Origin: Stromatinia cepivora
Taxonomy: Eukaryota > Ascomycota > Leotiomycetes > Helotiales > Sclerotiniaceae
Length of the DNA: 64,000 bases
Assembly (NCBI GenBank): GCA_014898415.1
Contig: RCTD01000011.1
Span: forward strand, 186,001 to 250,000
Direction of reading: 5' to 3'
Position numbers and translations under genes: made by a program. This document shows, one piece after another, positions 14,270-30,273 of this stretch. A model generated the notes under the pieces. It made no database searches, was not told the origin of the DNA, and saw nothing but the letters and a program-made list of their open reading frames with translations. How positions within the stretch are numbered: the stretch's first letter is position 1; every line of letters begins with the position of its first letter.

Positions 14270-16859
14270 TATATATAAATTCATCAAATTTATTGATATA
14301 ATTTATATTATTTGTAAAGGATTATATTATAAAATCGTTTCTTTTATAAATTATAATAATTTTAGATTCGAACATATTATATTATATCTTGAAATCTTTA
14401 TTAAAATATTATTATAAAAATATAAAATATATTCTATAATTTAAAATTTTATTGATTATCGATTATTTATATATATTGAAAAAAAAAATTTAATTATTAA
14501 TATCGATTTCAAGGATATTTTTATTGTAAATAAATTATTATTGTTAAATATAAAGATTTATTTTTTTATAAATCTAAATTATAATTCAAAAACAAAAAAT
14601 TTCTTTATTTTCAAAATTGAAGAAATCTTAGAAATCAATTGATATATAATAATCAAATCCTAAATAGTTTTGGAATCTATTATTAATTCTTATTCAAAAT
14701 TTCTGGATATAAATAATATCGATTGAATTTATATGAGATATTTTAAAGAATATAATATAAATAAAGAGATCTTTATTAATATTAATTCAATCAATTTAAA
14801 TATTTTATTAAAAAGCTTTATTATTATAATCATAATTATAAGATTCTTTCTAAGATTCTATTATTATAAAAGGATTTTATAAGAATTAATTATAAGTTTA
14901 TTTTTATTAATATTTTTTATCGAGATTTTTTTAAGGATTTTACTAAATAAAAGTTTTTTTTTGGAAAAAAGAAATTTGTAATTAATATAGAATCCTTTTT
15001 CATATAAAAAATATTAAAAAAATCTTATTAGATTTAATAATCAAAATAATTGTTGATTTAATGATTATAATAATTATAATTGATTCAACTCTTTTGTATT
15101 GAATCATTATTTTGTTTTTATATTTATATTTGAATAAAATAAAAATAGAAATACTTTTATATTTAAATTGAAATTAAAATAATTATTTTATTAATTTTAT
15201 TTGAATGAATTATTTTAAAGGAAGTATTCTTATATTTATAAATAGTATTAAATTCTTTATAAATCGATTTCATATATTTATTATTATTTTTTTAAAAAAA
15301 TAAAACAATTTATATAATTCCCAAGAAAAGATTTATAATAATTAATATAACAAATACCATTAATATAATTAGATTTAAATGAATCCTTATATATATTTAT
15401 TTGGATATTATGATAAATATATTGTATGAATTTAATATATTTAAAAAAATTATAATTATAATAAATAATAATCGTTTTTTTATTGATAATCTTTATTTTG
15501 TTTTTAGAATTAAAAAATTGAAATGAATAAATTAATTTGAAAAATGAAATAATTCAAATGATTTTTATTATTATTAAATTGATTTTATATTTTGAGGATT
15601 TATAATTAATAAATTTAAAATCAATTTATATTATAGCCTTCTTGAAAATGAAAATATTAATAATTGTAATATAATTTTTATCATTATTTATGAATCCTAT
15701 AAAAACATTTAGAATAATATAATTAAGTTATATTTCGCATTTTTCAGAAAAGATAATTCTAAATAAATATATTATTATTTTTATATTTTCCTAAATGAAG
15801 AATAATATTAATAAAATTAATAATCCAATAAATAATAATTAAAATAATATTAAAAATTGAAAAAAATACCTTTAATAAATTATATAAATTATTATTATCA
15901 AAGAAAAGATTTAAAATGATTTATAAAAATCTATAATCTATATTTTATAAATAATTGATAATCAATAATATTATGATTAGAAATAATATTATTTTTTATA
16001 AAAAATTTGGATAAAGTTTTATCAAATATATTATTATTAGTTTTTTATAGATTAAATGATTTTAAAATATAAAATATATTTAAATTTAATATAATCTTAA
16101 TCATATTAATGAAAAATATTGTTTTTTTTATACTGATAATAATTGTTATGAAAATGAAATTATAAAATCGAATTAAAATATAAATAAAATCTTTTTTTTA
16201 ATATAAAATGAAATGACAAAAAAGAATAGATTTTTTTTATAATTAATCGAATATATATTTATATTTATTTAAGATATTAAAATATAATATAATAAAGATA
16301 TTGATAATCTATATCAAAATTGATATAATATTTTTTTTTGATATTATAATCGATCTTTATTATATAATTTCAAAAAACGAATATTAGAAAAGAAATATTT
16401 TTATTATATATATTATTATTTAATATAATATAAACGAAATAAAGATTGTTTTTTTTTAAAAAATATATATCATATTTATTAATAATTATAATTTTTAGAA
16501 TTTTATAAATATATTGTTTATAAATCCAAAAAAGCAATATGAAATAAATTCTTTATTATTCAATATTATATATTTATAACGATAATAAATTGAAGTAATA
16601 TAGGAAACATAAAGATTACTATTGTAATTGTTTTAATTAAAAGTATAAAGGTATTATCAATCTGAAAATGTTGTGTAGATAAATAACTATATAATTCTTG
16701 TTTTCATTTATATAGAATATTATTATATCATTTAAGGCCTAATTATCACCGCGATAATTATATAAAAAAAAAGTTTTATTTTATTTATATAAATATTTAA
16801 CACTTAAATTTTTGTATTTAAAATTTTGATAATGTTATATATAATTTTTATAAAAGAAT

Positions 16860-18724
16860 TTGAAAATTAATAATTTATAAAAATATTATTCGAATAAATT
16901 AAATTTTAGAAAAGTTTTAATTTTGTAATTAAGCTTTTATTTTTGATAATTTGTAAATAATTTTATATTATATTTAAATTATTAGTTTTGTTACATATTA
17001 AAATAAACGTTTTTGGAAATAGTATTGAATTTATTGATTTGGAATTAGGATTATTATTGTAAATATTTTTGAAAATATTAAAATCAATTAATTTGTTTAT
17101 TGTTTTGTTATTTTTAATATTTCAATGTTTTAATAATTATTATATTCGAATATTATGAATTTGTATAATATTTCGAGTAATATAGAAAATTTATTAAGAT
17201 CAGTTTAAAGTGTTTTTTTTTGAAATATTAAATTATCGAAACATTATTGATACAAAGTTAGATTTTTTATAAATTAATATTTATTGATATTTTGATTATA
17301 TATGGATGGTTTTTTTTTTGGATTTTAATAATTTTATCAAGTTTTTTATAAGATTAATTTTGTATTTATAAATGAAATAAAGAATTTTAAATATAAATAT
17401 TCAAATATTAAAGAAGAAATATAGAAATCTTTAAATTTTCATTTAGAATATTTAATTAGTTTCAATATTATAATTTTTAATAATTATTAAAAAAAGAATA
17501 CATTTTATAAAGGAATATTTGATATTTATTATTTGAATTTGAAAAATAAATTATAATTTGGTTTTTTGGAAAATAATATTATTAAAAGAGATATTTATTT
17601 TTTAAAAAAATAATTATAAAAATACTTTTACAAATAGATAATATATTTTTTATAATAATAATTAGGATTTTATTGATAAATTCGTTATATTTTTTTATTT
17701 TAGTATTCATTATTGAAAGAAAATATAAATAATAAAATTAAAATATCTTAATTTATTTTATATATTATATTTTTTCATTTTAGAATTTAAAAAAAATAAT
17801 ATAAAGAATGATTATCTTTTATAATATCGAAATAAATAGATTATTAATAATTTCAATAAGATTTTGGATATAATAAATTATATATGTTATCTTTATCATT
17901 ATTATTTATAATATATTATCAAAAGAATAATTTTTCATTGAATTATATTTTTAATTATTATAAAATAAATTAAAAATTATATTTTTTTATTATAATAATA
18001 AAATTGATAATAAAGTCTCTGTTTATTATATGTAATAAATAAATCTTTTTTTTTTAAATTATATAAATCCTTTTCTATTTTTCCAAAATAAAATATATTT
18101 TATTGTAATTTTTTCAATATATAATATTTTTATTTTTATAAATAAAGAGTGGATATTTTTATCAATAAATTTGACATTTTATAAATATAAAAATTATTAA
18201 TATAATTGAATTTTAATTTTATAATTAAAAAAAAAGTTTAGTAAAATATAATATATACAGAATTAATGAAAATAATTTTTTTAAGAAGTATTATAGATTA
18301 TTTAATAATTTGATATAATGGATGTTTTGAATATATTCTAATGAATCTATTAATAAAAACGAAACTTATTCATTTGAATAAAGAAAAAATATTTTTATTT
18401 GATTATTTGATTGAATAGATATCTTTTTAGGAAAATATTGAAAATATTCTGGATATTCATAATAATTATAATGATTTTTAATTTTTGAGATATTATTAAT
18501 TTGATATTATATATAAAATTAATTATAAAATTAATGAATTTTTTTTAAAAAAAAAATTTATATTATCAACTTAAAATATTTAATAATGATATATTTTAAA
18601 TTTTTGAACATATGAAAAAAAAGTATTATAGACTTTTATAAATATGAAGAATTCATCTTTTTTTATTTATTTTGAAAAGTATGATTATTTTGATTAATTT
18701 TTAAATCTAAAGAAAGAAATTCAT
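16860..18724. repeat. Diverged dispersed repeat, family 2 copy B
   Basis: This is the second copy of the family at 9,760-11,590. The similarity stops at about 18,724, directly where the LTR-like sequence begins. The LTR-like element may therefore have inserted into, or truncated, this copy. Confidence 0.5.
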
Positions 18725-18734
18725 GATTACTCGT

Positions 18735-19240
18735 CTATACAAAAATCCCAAATTGATAATATCTTTATACTTTTCTACATAATTACAAACATATCCTCTT
18801 TATCTTTTCTATCATTTTAATTTATTATTCTTGCAAATATAATATTAAATAATAAAAAACCCATTCCAAATCATTCTTTTAAATTCTAAAAAACATATTT
18901 ATGAAATCTTCAAAATTACAATTATTAATAAATCTTTAAGATATTATAAAAAAATAAAATAAAAATAAAAATAACTTTTCCCTTTTTTATTTTATATTAA
19001 ATAATAATATAAATAATATACTCAATAAAAATACCTTTTTTAAAAATATCTATTTTTCAAAATCATATAATCCAAATCAAATATAATACAAAAAAACAAT
19101 ACAATATTATATTAAATTTAATACAAATTATCAATATATTTATTATTCTATACTTCAATAATTCAAATAAAAAAATATATATTTGATTTATTTTAAAAAT
19201 ATAGATTTCTTTTTATTATCTTTTTTTTTATTAAAGTAAA
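18735..19240. repeat. Left LTR-like direct repeat
   Basis: The partner is at 24,257-24,765, in the same orientation and order of sub-blocks. The copies differ at many C/T and G/A positions. Exact ends could not be fixed. Confidence 0.5.
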
Positions 19241-22200
19241 AACTTTATTTTTAATTTTATATTTTTGATTATGGATTATTAACAAAATATAAACTATAAA
19301 TTCTTTTAAATTATTCTGAGGGATTTATTAGGGTTTATATTAAATCAAAAGTATTATAAAAATAATAATGTACAATATAATATTTGAAATTGAAAAAGAG
19401 AATTATCTTTATTTAGTTTATATATAAATGATAATATTATAATTAAAACAATCCGAAAATGATTGATATATTTTTAGAGAGTTTTATAATAAAGAAGAAT
19501 TAAATTTTTTAATCTTATTTTACTGTTATATTTATTATAAAGTATTGAATAATGATATTTATAATATTTCTATTTGTAAAATGAAATTTATAATAATATA
19601 ATAAAAGTAATATAGAAATATTATATTATTTGATAAAGAAATAATTAATGAATATTTCTTTTGAATATTTATTATTGATCAAATTAATTATATTAAAGGA
19701 GGGGGTCTATATTAAAAATATTATAATTTTAATAAATAGAAATTTATTATTTATTATATTTATTTTATATCTTTTAATGATTTCTATAAATAATTGATTA
19801 TAAAAATTAAATATTTTTTGGATATCTGTAAATAGAAATAAATAATAAAGATATTATATTATTGACAGATATATTGGAAATATTTTTAATAATATTAGAG
19901 ATTTCTTTTCAATAAAGTTATGGAATATATTGAGATATTGTTATTAATAATTTTTTTATTGATTTTTTTATTAATAATTATTATAATTGATTAAATTATT
20001 GAAACGATGTTATTAAATTTAGAATTGAATTTAATGATTATTTTGTTGATAATTATTATAATTAGTTGAATTATCAAGATGATATTATTGCTTTTGATAT
20101 TATATTTAATAATTATTATATTAAAAATTATTATTATAAAGATTCCTTTTATATTTATTTATATTTTTTAAAATATTCATTTGTTTTTTTATTTTGTATT
20201 CCCAAATATAATGATTATACTATTTACAAAAATAATAAAGATTTTAAAAATACTTTTATTCTTTTTATATATTTTTTCGAGTTTTGATTATATTAAAAGT
20301 TATAAAATAGTTTCGAATATATAATATAAATAATATTTGATATTGATTAGAAATTAAAATTGATTTTAAAGGATTTATATTACAATATTTATTATTATAA
20401 TAGTTTTGATTTTATATTTAAAATTTCTTTTTCCATTTTTTAATATTTTTAATTTATTGATAATCTTTTATCTCACTATAAAAATTATTTTTCAAACAGT
20501 TTTATTATTGTAACATAGAAAAATAAAGTTTTTTATCTATTTTAAATTTATCAAATTTAATTATTATTTTTCGTTTAATATCAATTGATATATAAAGATT
20601 TTCAAGTTTTTTTAGAAAAATATTTATTATAATAAATTCTAAAATATTTATCACGGTATGGGGATAGATAGGCCTGGATAATATAGTAGTATTTTGTAAA
20701 GAAGGAAAGAAGGTACTAAGAAGAGTACTGATTATATAATAAATAGATATTTGAAGTATTTATATAGATTAACTAGAAATAGATAACGAATTTGTAATAA
20801 TATTGCTTTTTTTAAAATCGAATTTATTTTTTAAATGATTAATAGAATTATCAATTAACTCATTTACAAAATTTAAAAACCTTAAATTAATGTTTTTTAT
20901 TATAATAAACAAACCTTTTATTTTTTTAAAATATATTTTAAAAACTATAATATATTATCTTTTTTTATATAAATTATATAATTTTTTTTCAATTGTTATG
21001 ATATTTGAGATACAAATATTGATATTGATATTAATTTTAATATTAAAGGTTTTTTTATAATAAAAGAAAATCAGAATCTATAATAATAACCCAAGCTGCC
21101 CAAAGTATAATCTATAATATTTAATTAATATCTTTTCATTCCTTTTTAAATTATTCATTGATTATTAAATAAGGATATAATACTTTCATTTAATTGGTAT
21201 CACGGGATAGTATAACTACAGAGCACTTTTTGGGATCGGGGAATAAATGGTATATATGATTGGTAGAGTAAATAGAATTGAATAACTTGTTTTTTGATTA
21301 TATAGATCGAAGGCCATATACACAGAATAAATAAATGATTATTTAATTAATAAATATTTTTATTAGATTGAATCTTTATTTATTGATATATTAGGATTAT
21401 TTTGTTAATTGAAGAGATTGGTAAGGTTTAGAAAATTCTTTATGTTGATTGGAAAGTATATTTTTGATTTTTTGTAAAATATAAGGGATTGTAAAACTTT
21501 TTGTGATATATTTATAATGTTCTTTGAAATCAAGATTTTGTAATATAATAGTTGAAAATATCTATAATTATTAAATTATAATATATTAATTATAATAACA
21601 AAATAAAATAAATGAATTTTTAAAAATATATAAATAATCTTCTTGTATTTTTGTTTTTTATTTTAATCAAATTTTTATTAATTATTATTATATCTAAGAT
21701 TTTGAAGATTAAAAAAATTAAATAAATGAATTTCAATTATATTAAATAAATAATAATTGAAAAGAAGATTTTAAAGAATTAAATATAAAAAAGGATTTTA
21801 ATATTCTTTTGAAGGATTAATGAATCGAATAAATAAATCTGATATAGATATTAAACGAATTTTGGGAATACAATTTGATTAATTTTATATTTAGAATAAT
21901 ATATAATTAATTATTTCAAAGATTATTTTTCTTTATAAAAGAAATTATTATTTATTATAATCAATTATTTATTATAGATTCGGATAATAATTTGGAGATA
22001 GATATTGTTTTTGAATTTTATTATATAATCGAAAGGTTTCATTAATTTTATATTTGTAATTATTAAAATAAAAGTTTTTTAATAAAAAATAAAAAAAAGA
22101 GTTTCTTTGTTTGATAATGATAATAATTTGTTTGATTTGTCGATATTAAGATTTTCGAATAATAAATTAGATAAAAAAGGAAAAGAGAAAATATTATTAA

Positions 22201-24256
22201 AAATTATTGGCTCTTTAATTAAAAGAAGGAATGAAGAAAGTTAAAAAAAAGAAATGATTATTTATATATTTAATATATGAAATTATTGATTATTAAAAGA
22301 TATAATTTCTATAATAAATGCTTTACTAATTTTTTCAAATTGAATAATTATTGATATTGAAATTATAATATTTATTTATATATTCTTTTATTAAATTTTC
22401 TTTATTTTTTGATGAATTATTATATTATTATTTATTAACAAAATTTGAAAATAAATTCTTCATGTATTTTTTATTTTTAAAATATGTTAATCGTTAATTA
22501 TATAATTCAAATAAGAATATAGGATCATAATAAAAATAATATTGAAGATTGAAAAAAAGAAAGATTTTTTTTGGTTTTTATATTATTGTTTTTTTTTTTT
22601 AGAATTCTTGAAAGATTGAATAAAAGAAATATATTATGATTTTGGAAAATAAGAATGAAAATAAAAGAGAAAGAATGATAAATAAGAAAAAGAGAAAAAA
22701 GTAAATGATATTGTGAGAAAGTTGGGATATCAAGGCCTAATGCGTAGCTAGTTCATAGTTATATGATTATATGACTCTTCGTAGTTAGATATAAAAAAGG
22801 GCTTTGCTTCTTTTTCCTTAAAGAATTAATCATCTTTCTATTAATCTTTTTATATTCTATTTATATATAATTTAAATTATTATTTAAACCTATTAATTTT
22901 ATTATTTGAAACCTTTATAATATAATCTAATCAATTCCAATTTCTATTTCCTTTTATAATATACTATCAAGATATATATATTTTGATTTATTTCTTTTAT
23001 AATAATAATCTATATAAGGATTTGAATTGTATAATTTATATTATATAAATATATTTACAAGAAAATTATGATTAAAAATAAAATAGAATTAATAATTTGT
23101 AAATATAAATAAGATTGATTTTGAAAGGAATATATTGATAAAGGTTCTATTTAGGGATATAATTAATAATATTAAGAATATATTAGAATTTTAAATATAA
23201 TGGAATTTTTATTTATATTTAAATGAGTTATTTATTTCTATGAATAAAAAAACTGTAATTTTGAGGATAATCTTGATTAAATATGATTAATTATATTGAA
23301 GGATTTTGAATATTTTATATATTTTTAAAATTATTTGAATATTTAAATATTTATTAAAATAATAAAAAGAATTGAAGAGAATATACTAAATCGTTATTTT
23401 TGATATCAATAATCAAAAATTTAAGATATATTTTAAAAAACTTTTAATTGAAAAGTTTGAGATTTATATATTCTTTTAGAAAAAGGAAAATTCCGGAAAA
23501 GATTATATATATTTTTCTTTTTCTTTTGAAGATTTATTAAAGAAAAATTATAAATATTGAAAATTATTGAGAATCAAATATTAAATCAGATTTTAATAAA
23601 TCGAATACTTTTCAATTAAATTATAATAATATAATAAATAATTTTCATTTATTTACAAAATTAAATCTTTTATAAAATATTTTTTATAGATTAAAGAATA
23701 TTATTATTATTTTAATTATTAATTCTTTTGAATTTATTAAAGAATTCTTTATTGATAATAATAAAAATCTTATTAAAAAAAGAAAAAGAAATGAATTAAT
23801 AATAAAAAAATTTATTAAAAATCCTATTTGTTATTTATATTAAGGATTATATATATATATTCTTTATTATATTATATATTAGAAATATTATTATTGTTAT
23901 TTTCAAATTTATTTATTTATTTCAATCTTTCAATTAAATCAATATTTATAATAAATTTAAAAGCAATTAATATTCTTTTATTATTTTTAAAAATTCTTTT
24001 TCTTTTTTATCATATTTGAAATAAAGATTATTATCAAAATAAATAGATCTATATTATTTAATTTAAAATAAAATGATTTTTCAGCTTATATTTCAGAATT
24101 ATCAATATAAAGTATAAAATTATTCACTTTTAAATATAATTTTATCTTATTGAATTGTTCTGTATAATTAAAATATTTATTTAAAATAAATCCTTTAAAT
24201 TTTCTTCTATAATTCATTTTTAAATAATTTATATTTATAATTTCATAATATAATTG

Positions 24257-24765
24257 CTCAGTCTATACAACATTTTCAAATTAATAATACCTTTGGATTT
24301 TTAATTAAAACAATTACAATAACAATCTCTATATTTTCTATATTACTTTAATCTATTATCCTCATAGATATAATATTAAATAACAAAAAACTTATTTTAG
24401 GTTGTCCTTTTGGGCTTATAAATAATATATTTACAGTACCTCAAAACCATAATCATTAATAAATATTATATATATTATAAAGAAATATAGAAAGAATTAA
24501 AACAATCTTTTTTCCTTTTATATTATATTGAATAATAATATATTTAATAAGAGTTTTGTTTTGGTAATATCTGTTTTTTGAGATTATATAATAAAGATCA
24601 ATTATGATATTGAGAAATAATATAGTATTATATTAATCTTAATATAGATTATCGATATTTTTATTTTATTATATTCTAGTAATTCGAATGAATATAAATA
24701 TATATTCGATTTATTTTAGAAATATCTATTTTTTTTGTTTTATATTAAAAGAAAAGATTTTGTTT
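24257..24765. repeat. Right LTR-like direct repeat
   Basis: The partner is at 18,735-19,240. See the enclosing element for the interpretation. Confidence 0.5.
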
Positions 24766-25199
24766 ATATCTTAATTCGATTTTAAAATTTTATTTTTATA
24801 ATAATTATTATTAATATAAGAAAAACTATATCTTTTGTTGATATAATTAAAATTATATTAAATTCAAATATATTCTGTATTTTAAAATCATCTTATTTAT
24901 ATAAAATTAATAATAATATATTCAATAAAATTTTATTCAAAACTTTTATAAATGTTAGTATTATTTATGGTTATAATATTATTGATTATAGATTGTTTGT
25001 GGAATATAGATTGTAGATCTTTATAAAGCGTTTTAAATCTTTTCTTTTATAATAATAATTAATATAATTTATTGAAAATATTATTATCTTTTTAATCCTT
25101 GATATTATTTCAATCATTATTGGTTAAGTTATTAATTTTATTGATATTATTATATAGGATTGAGTTTTTATTTAAGAAAATATAGAAATGGTGATATAT

Positions 25200-28100
25200 A
25201 TATTCGAAATTTTTTTTTATAAATCCGAAATATAATTCAATTATATTATTATAAATTTTTTTATAGGATTTATAAACATCAATAGAGATTATATTATAAT
25301 TATTGGTATTTTTATTTTCAAAAAGATTATAGTATAGATTAATTTTAAATTTATTAATTTTAAATTTTTGAAATATAAAATTAATTTAATAATAGAGAAA
25401 AGCATTTAAATCATTTTATTTTTTAACTCAATTCAACTATTTCAATTTTTCAATTTTGAAAACAAAATAAAGATTATTAATCAAAAAACAATTATCATTT
25501 ATTATAATCTTAATTATTAAAACTTTTGCAATTTTTTTAAATATATTAAATTTGTTTAATATATTTAATATAATATTCGAATAGATATATATAAAAGTTC
25601 ATTTGGAATTAATTATATTAACAATCTTTATTATATTAATTATTATGAAATTTTTTGGGTAAATTATATAAATTGTTTAATTATTTTTTAAAAAAAAGAT
25701 ATTAAATATATTAAATCAATTAATAAAGAATCTAATATTTTTTATAAATATAAGAATATTTCTTTTAAGATATTTTATTTAGATAAAATTATTGATATTA
25801 TTATCCCAATTTTAATTCAAATATAGAGTACTTTTATGTTCGTTTTATTCAAATATAAATATAAAGATAAAGTAATGATTTGATATAAAAAAAACTGGAT
25901 CAATAGGAATTATTATAATTATTGTATTAGTAATTATTTTTCTTATTGGATTTGATAAAAACCTTTTTTATATTTTTTATAAAAAAAGGATTCTATATTA
26001 ATTGTAAATTCTTTTTTTCAAAAAGATAAAATTATATTTAATAGAACTTTTAATAAAATCTTTATAAGAGAGATATCAATAAAAACAAATTTATAATTGA
26101 TTATTATATAATCCTTTTTTAATAATAGAATATTATAAAAGATTTTATAATTATAATTATAATGATAGGGTTTATTAATAAGATATCCAAATTAATTAGA
26201 TCAATATTAATAAAGGTATCTTTGTTTATATTATATTTTTTGAAATGTTTATACGAATTCGATTAATATTATCTATATTCAAGAATTTTGAATAAGGATC
26301 AATAATAGAATTCAAATCATATATTAATTGATTTCTAGAATTATTCTAATTTTGAAAACAAAAAAAGTCTTTTATCCCTAAATTATAATTTCTATTTATA
26401 AAGGGGTGGATTTTTGTATCTAATAATGATAATCTATTTATAATAAAGATACTTTTTAAATAAATATCAATAATATTATTATTTTGAATATATATAAATA
26501 ATCGATAATCGATAAGGTTATAAATTATATAATACACTTTATATTTATTCAATTATATCTTATCAATAGAAATTTTAATATATAATATAATATATTTGAA
26601 TCCAAAATTATTATAATTTACTAGGAAGATAATTTTATAATATAAATTATATTAATAAATCTGATAAATCTGATAAATTTATATATAAAATAAACTATAT
26701 CCTTGATTTTATTTTCTTTAATATTCTTTTTATTTTTATTTTTATTAAAGAGGATTTATATATTAATTCGAACTATATAATACAGATTATATTGATTTTT
26801 AAAAAAGATCAGATTTCTTTAAAACAATATTATTATAAAATCTTAAAAAATTCTTTAAAACGATTTTCGAATCTTATTAATATTGAAATTATAGATCTAT
26901 ATAATTTTAGAATCCTGTTTGATATTAATATAATGAAAATATTTGTATAAGATTTTATAATCATTTTGGAATCTATTATTTATTTAATAAACAGATTCAA
27001 TTATAACAAAGAATACTAAATTTTATAATAAAATAATGATTATAAAAAAACCTATAAAAATTATATCAAAATCCGATAAACTAAATTTTTTTATAATATT
27101 ATATACAAAATCAAATACAAATATTAAAAGTATATTATCAATAAAATCAAAAATAATAAAGATCTTTATAAGATTATTAATTAATATAAATTGAGATTTA
27201 ATTTTAAATTGTTTTTATTGTTTATTAATAATATAATGATAAATAATACAATAGAAAAGACAAAAACTTTATACATTTTAATATTGGATCGCTTCAATAT
27301 TGATAATATTTTGAATAATAATTTATTAATCAATGAACAAAATAATATAATCCTCAAATAATTTAATATAATTTTTATAAAAAAAATAAAAAAGAATATT
27401 ATTGATATCTTTAATATATTATCGAAAATGAATAGAATTATTATCTAATTATTCAAAATATATTAAGGATTGATTAAATATTTAATATATAGTTTTTACA
27501 ATTATTATCTAATCTTGAATTTCTTTCTTTAGATTTGAAAACTATTCAAAATTATAATATTATTCAAAATAAATAAGAAAAATAGATTCTTAATTCGTTT
27601 ATAAAGATTTATTATTTTTATATTCTATATCTTTAAAGGTTTATAATATATCATTATTTAATAGATTAAATGGATAGTATTTATAAATAATATTTTAAAT
27701 CTTTAATATAGAAAAACTTTCCCTCAAAAAACAATCATAGATTCAATAATTAATTTTATATATAATATCGAAATAGTTATCTTTTAGAAACTCAAAATTA
27801 TTATAATCATTATAGATATCCAAAAAGCCTTTAATGCTTTTCTGAAAAGATATTTATTAAATTGAATAATTAAACAAAAATGATTTCTTTTTTTATTCAA
27901 ATTAATTGATTCCTTTTTTATCAATAAATTTATTAGGATATACCTGGAAAATTTTATTATATCAAATTATTAAATAGTTTATAAAATCTTTTAAAATCTA
28001 TTATTATTATTTATTTTATATATATTATATCTTATTAAACTTTTCTTTTAAAATATTAAATTGAAATTTAATTATATTAACAATCTTTATATCTATAAAA

Positions 28101-30190
28101 CCTTGAAATTTCTAAATGACAATATTTGCTTTTTATTCATTAAAAGAAAGAATATTATAGATTAAAAAAATCGAAATAAAATATATTTCATTTCTGAAAA
28201 ACTGAAAATGATTTATTTATATATCCAAAAAAAAGGATAAATTCGCTTTACTATATATAATCAACGAAATCTTTATTATCGATTTTATTATAATAATAGA
28301 AAAGAATAATTTTCAATTTATTTTGTAATAATTAAAAGTATAATTTAATAGAAAATTATCTTTTAAATAATATATTACAAAAAAGATAATAAAGGTTTAA
28401 TATATAATTTATTATATCCAGAATTTCGTCAAAATTATTAATAATTTGTTTATTTTTATATTATCTTTTTTTGGATTTATAATATAAAAGTATAATATAT
28501 AAGATAAATTAAAACATTCAGATTCAATTATTTGGATCGTTCTTTAATAATTAATATTAAGATAGAAAAATATATCGAATTTATTGATAGGATTTTAATT
28601 ATTATTATATAAAGTGTTTTATTTATTTGAAGAATTATTTTTATGATTATTTTTTAAAAAATTATAGATATTCCTTTCGATAAATCTTCCTTAATTGAAT
28701 ATATTTTTTCTTTTAATGATTATTAAGAATTGTGATATTGAAGATTGATAAATATCCAAGATTAAAATATAAAGATTTGTATATTTCTTTTTTAGTATTT
28801 CGAAATCAATATTTAGGATCCTTTATTTCATTTATAGATACAGAATACATTTTATTAATAAATTCGATAAGAAAACTGTAATATTTGCTTTTAAGGATTG
28901 ATAAATAGTTTTTACTTTTTAACATATTTTTTTTTAAATAAATCGAAATAATATATAAATAAAAACAAATATATTGATTATAATTATATTATCTATTAAA
29001 ACAGAAAACAAATTATTATAAAAATTAACTCGATAAACTCAATATTTTATATCTTCAATAATAAGATTATAAAAGCTTGAAAAGGTTTATAATATATAAT
29101 TAAGATCCTAATAAATATTAATTTGTAAAGGATTTGATTTTGTATAGATAATATATTAATTATTTAATATTTTAGAGGAAATACCTTTGAATTTTTTTAA
29201 TGAGTATTTTATATTATTCAAGATATCATATAAATTTATAATATTTGAATATAATAATCATTAAAATATTCAAATATTAAAGATAACAAAACAATAAATA
29301 GATTAATAGATTTTAACGTTTTTAAAGGTATATATAATATTAGCTTAAATTCCAAATCTACAATTAATAAACTCGATATTATTTTCAAGGATTTCTATTA
29401 TAATATATAACAAACCTAATGATTCAGATATAATGCAAAGCTATTTACGAATTATCAGAAATGGAGTTTCGATTATAAGATTAGAATTCTTTCAAAGTTG
29501 AATATATTTAAACAATATCTTTATGAATTATTAATTATTAAATCTTTTTATAAGGATTATATATAATATTACTGAAAATTTGAATACATAAATATAAATC
29601 TCAAATATTTATATAAATAAAATAAATCCTTTTTATATACTATTTATTATTTCAAAATATAAAGATCTAAATAATTATTTAGATTATCTATTCCTTTGTT
29701 TTCGGTAAAAAAAGATTTGGATTATCTATCTCATTTAATAATTTAATCTTTCGAATTTTTCGAATTTTTAAAAATTATTGATTTCTATTTTAATATTTGT
29801 TTTCAATAGCATAATCTGTTTTATTATAAATTCCTTATTCTTTTTCGAATATTTTTTCTTTTGTTTTGATAATTATTGATATTGGCTTTTGATTTTCTTT
29901 TTTTCTTATATAAACTTTTTTAAAACTTAAATATTTTATTAATTTATAATAACCCTATTTAGATCTTTCAATTATCCCTATATTTAAAATAAATATTATT
30001 TTAAACAAATATATATCTATTTTAAATAATATTAAAAGATTACATTTAAACAATTTACCGAAATTCATTATAAATTAGAAATACTTTCTAAAATAACTTT
30101 CAACTTAATCCTTTAATTTGATATATCTTAATATCCCTTAGAAGATCCTAAAATATAAGCACTAAACTTATATCTGCTAGATGCAAATTA
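25200..30190. repeat. Diverged dispersed repeat, family 1 copy B
   Basis: This is the second copy of the family at 2,500-8,230, in the same orientation. It holds the empty site (near 26,070) for the 805-bp inverted-repeat element found in copy A. It ends just before the terminal repeat of the element at about 30,211. Confidence 0.6.
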
Positions 30191-30240
30191 ATATTACTAC
30201 TACTACTATTACACATATAGAAAAAGACAGTCTCGTATAT

Positions 30241-30273
30241 AAGCGTTTATCATAAATACTTAGACAAACGCTT
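30241..30273. repeat. Left subterminal hairpin
   Basis: AAGCGTTTATC at the left pairs imperfectly with GACAAACGCTT at the right, around a short A/T loop. The same hairpin occurs at 32,433-32,464 at the other end of the element. Paired hairpins like this could be transposase-binding sites; that is inference. Confidence 0.7.

Larger units (their letters stand above)
18735..24765. mobile_element. Possible degenerate LTR retrotransposon
   Basis: Two direct repeats of roughly 510 bp lie about 5.5 kb apart: 18,735-19,240 and 24,257-24,765. Both start near TCTATACAA and then run in parallel, with matching TAATA, AATATTAAATAA and TTTATTTTA blocks in the same order. That spacing and layout fit long terminal repeats around a 5-kb internal region. 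The internal part has no readable gag or pol frame. I could not define target duplications or a primer-binding site, so the class rests on structure alone. Confidence 0.45.

Noticed and set aside
20640..22810. Small less-AT-rich patches near 20,650, 21,190 and 22,730 considered as tRNA or gene remnants
   Set aside because: No cloverleaf, A/B box pair or protein motif could be made out; probably less-mutated repeat fragments.
5630..26552. Short frames in the AT-rich half (for example at 5630-5908, 20066-20287 and 23828-24019)
   Set aside because: They consist of F/I/L/N/K/Y-rich low-complexity sequence, expected by chance in such composition and without family resemblance.
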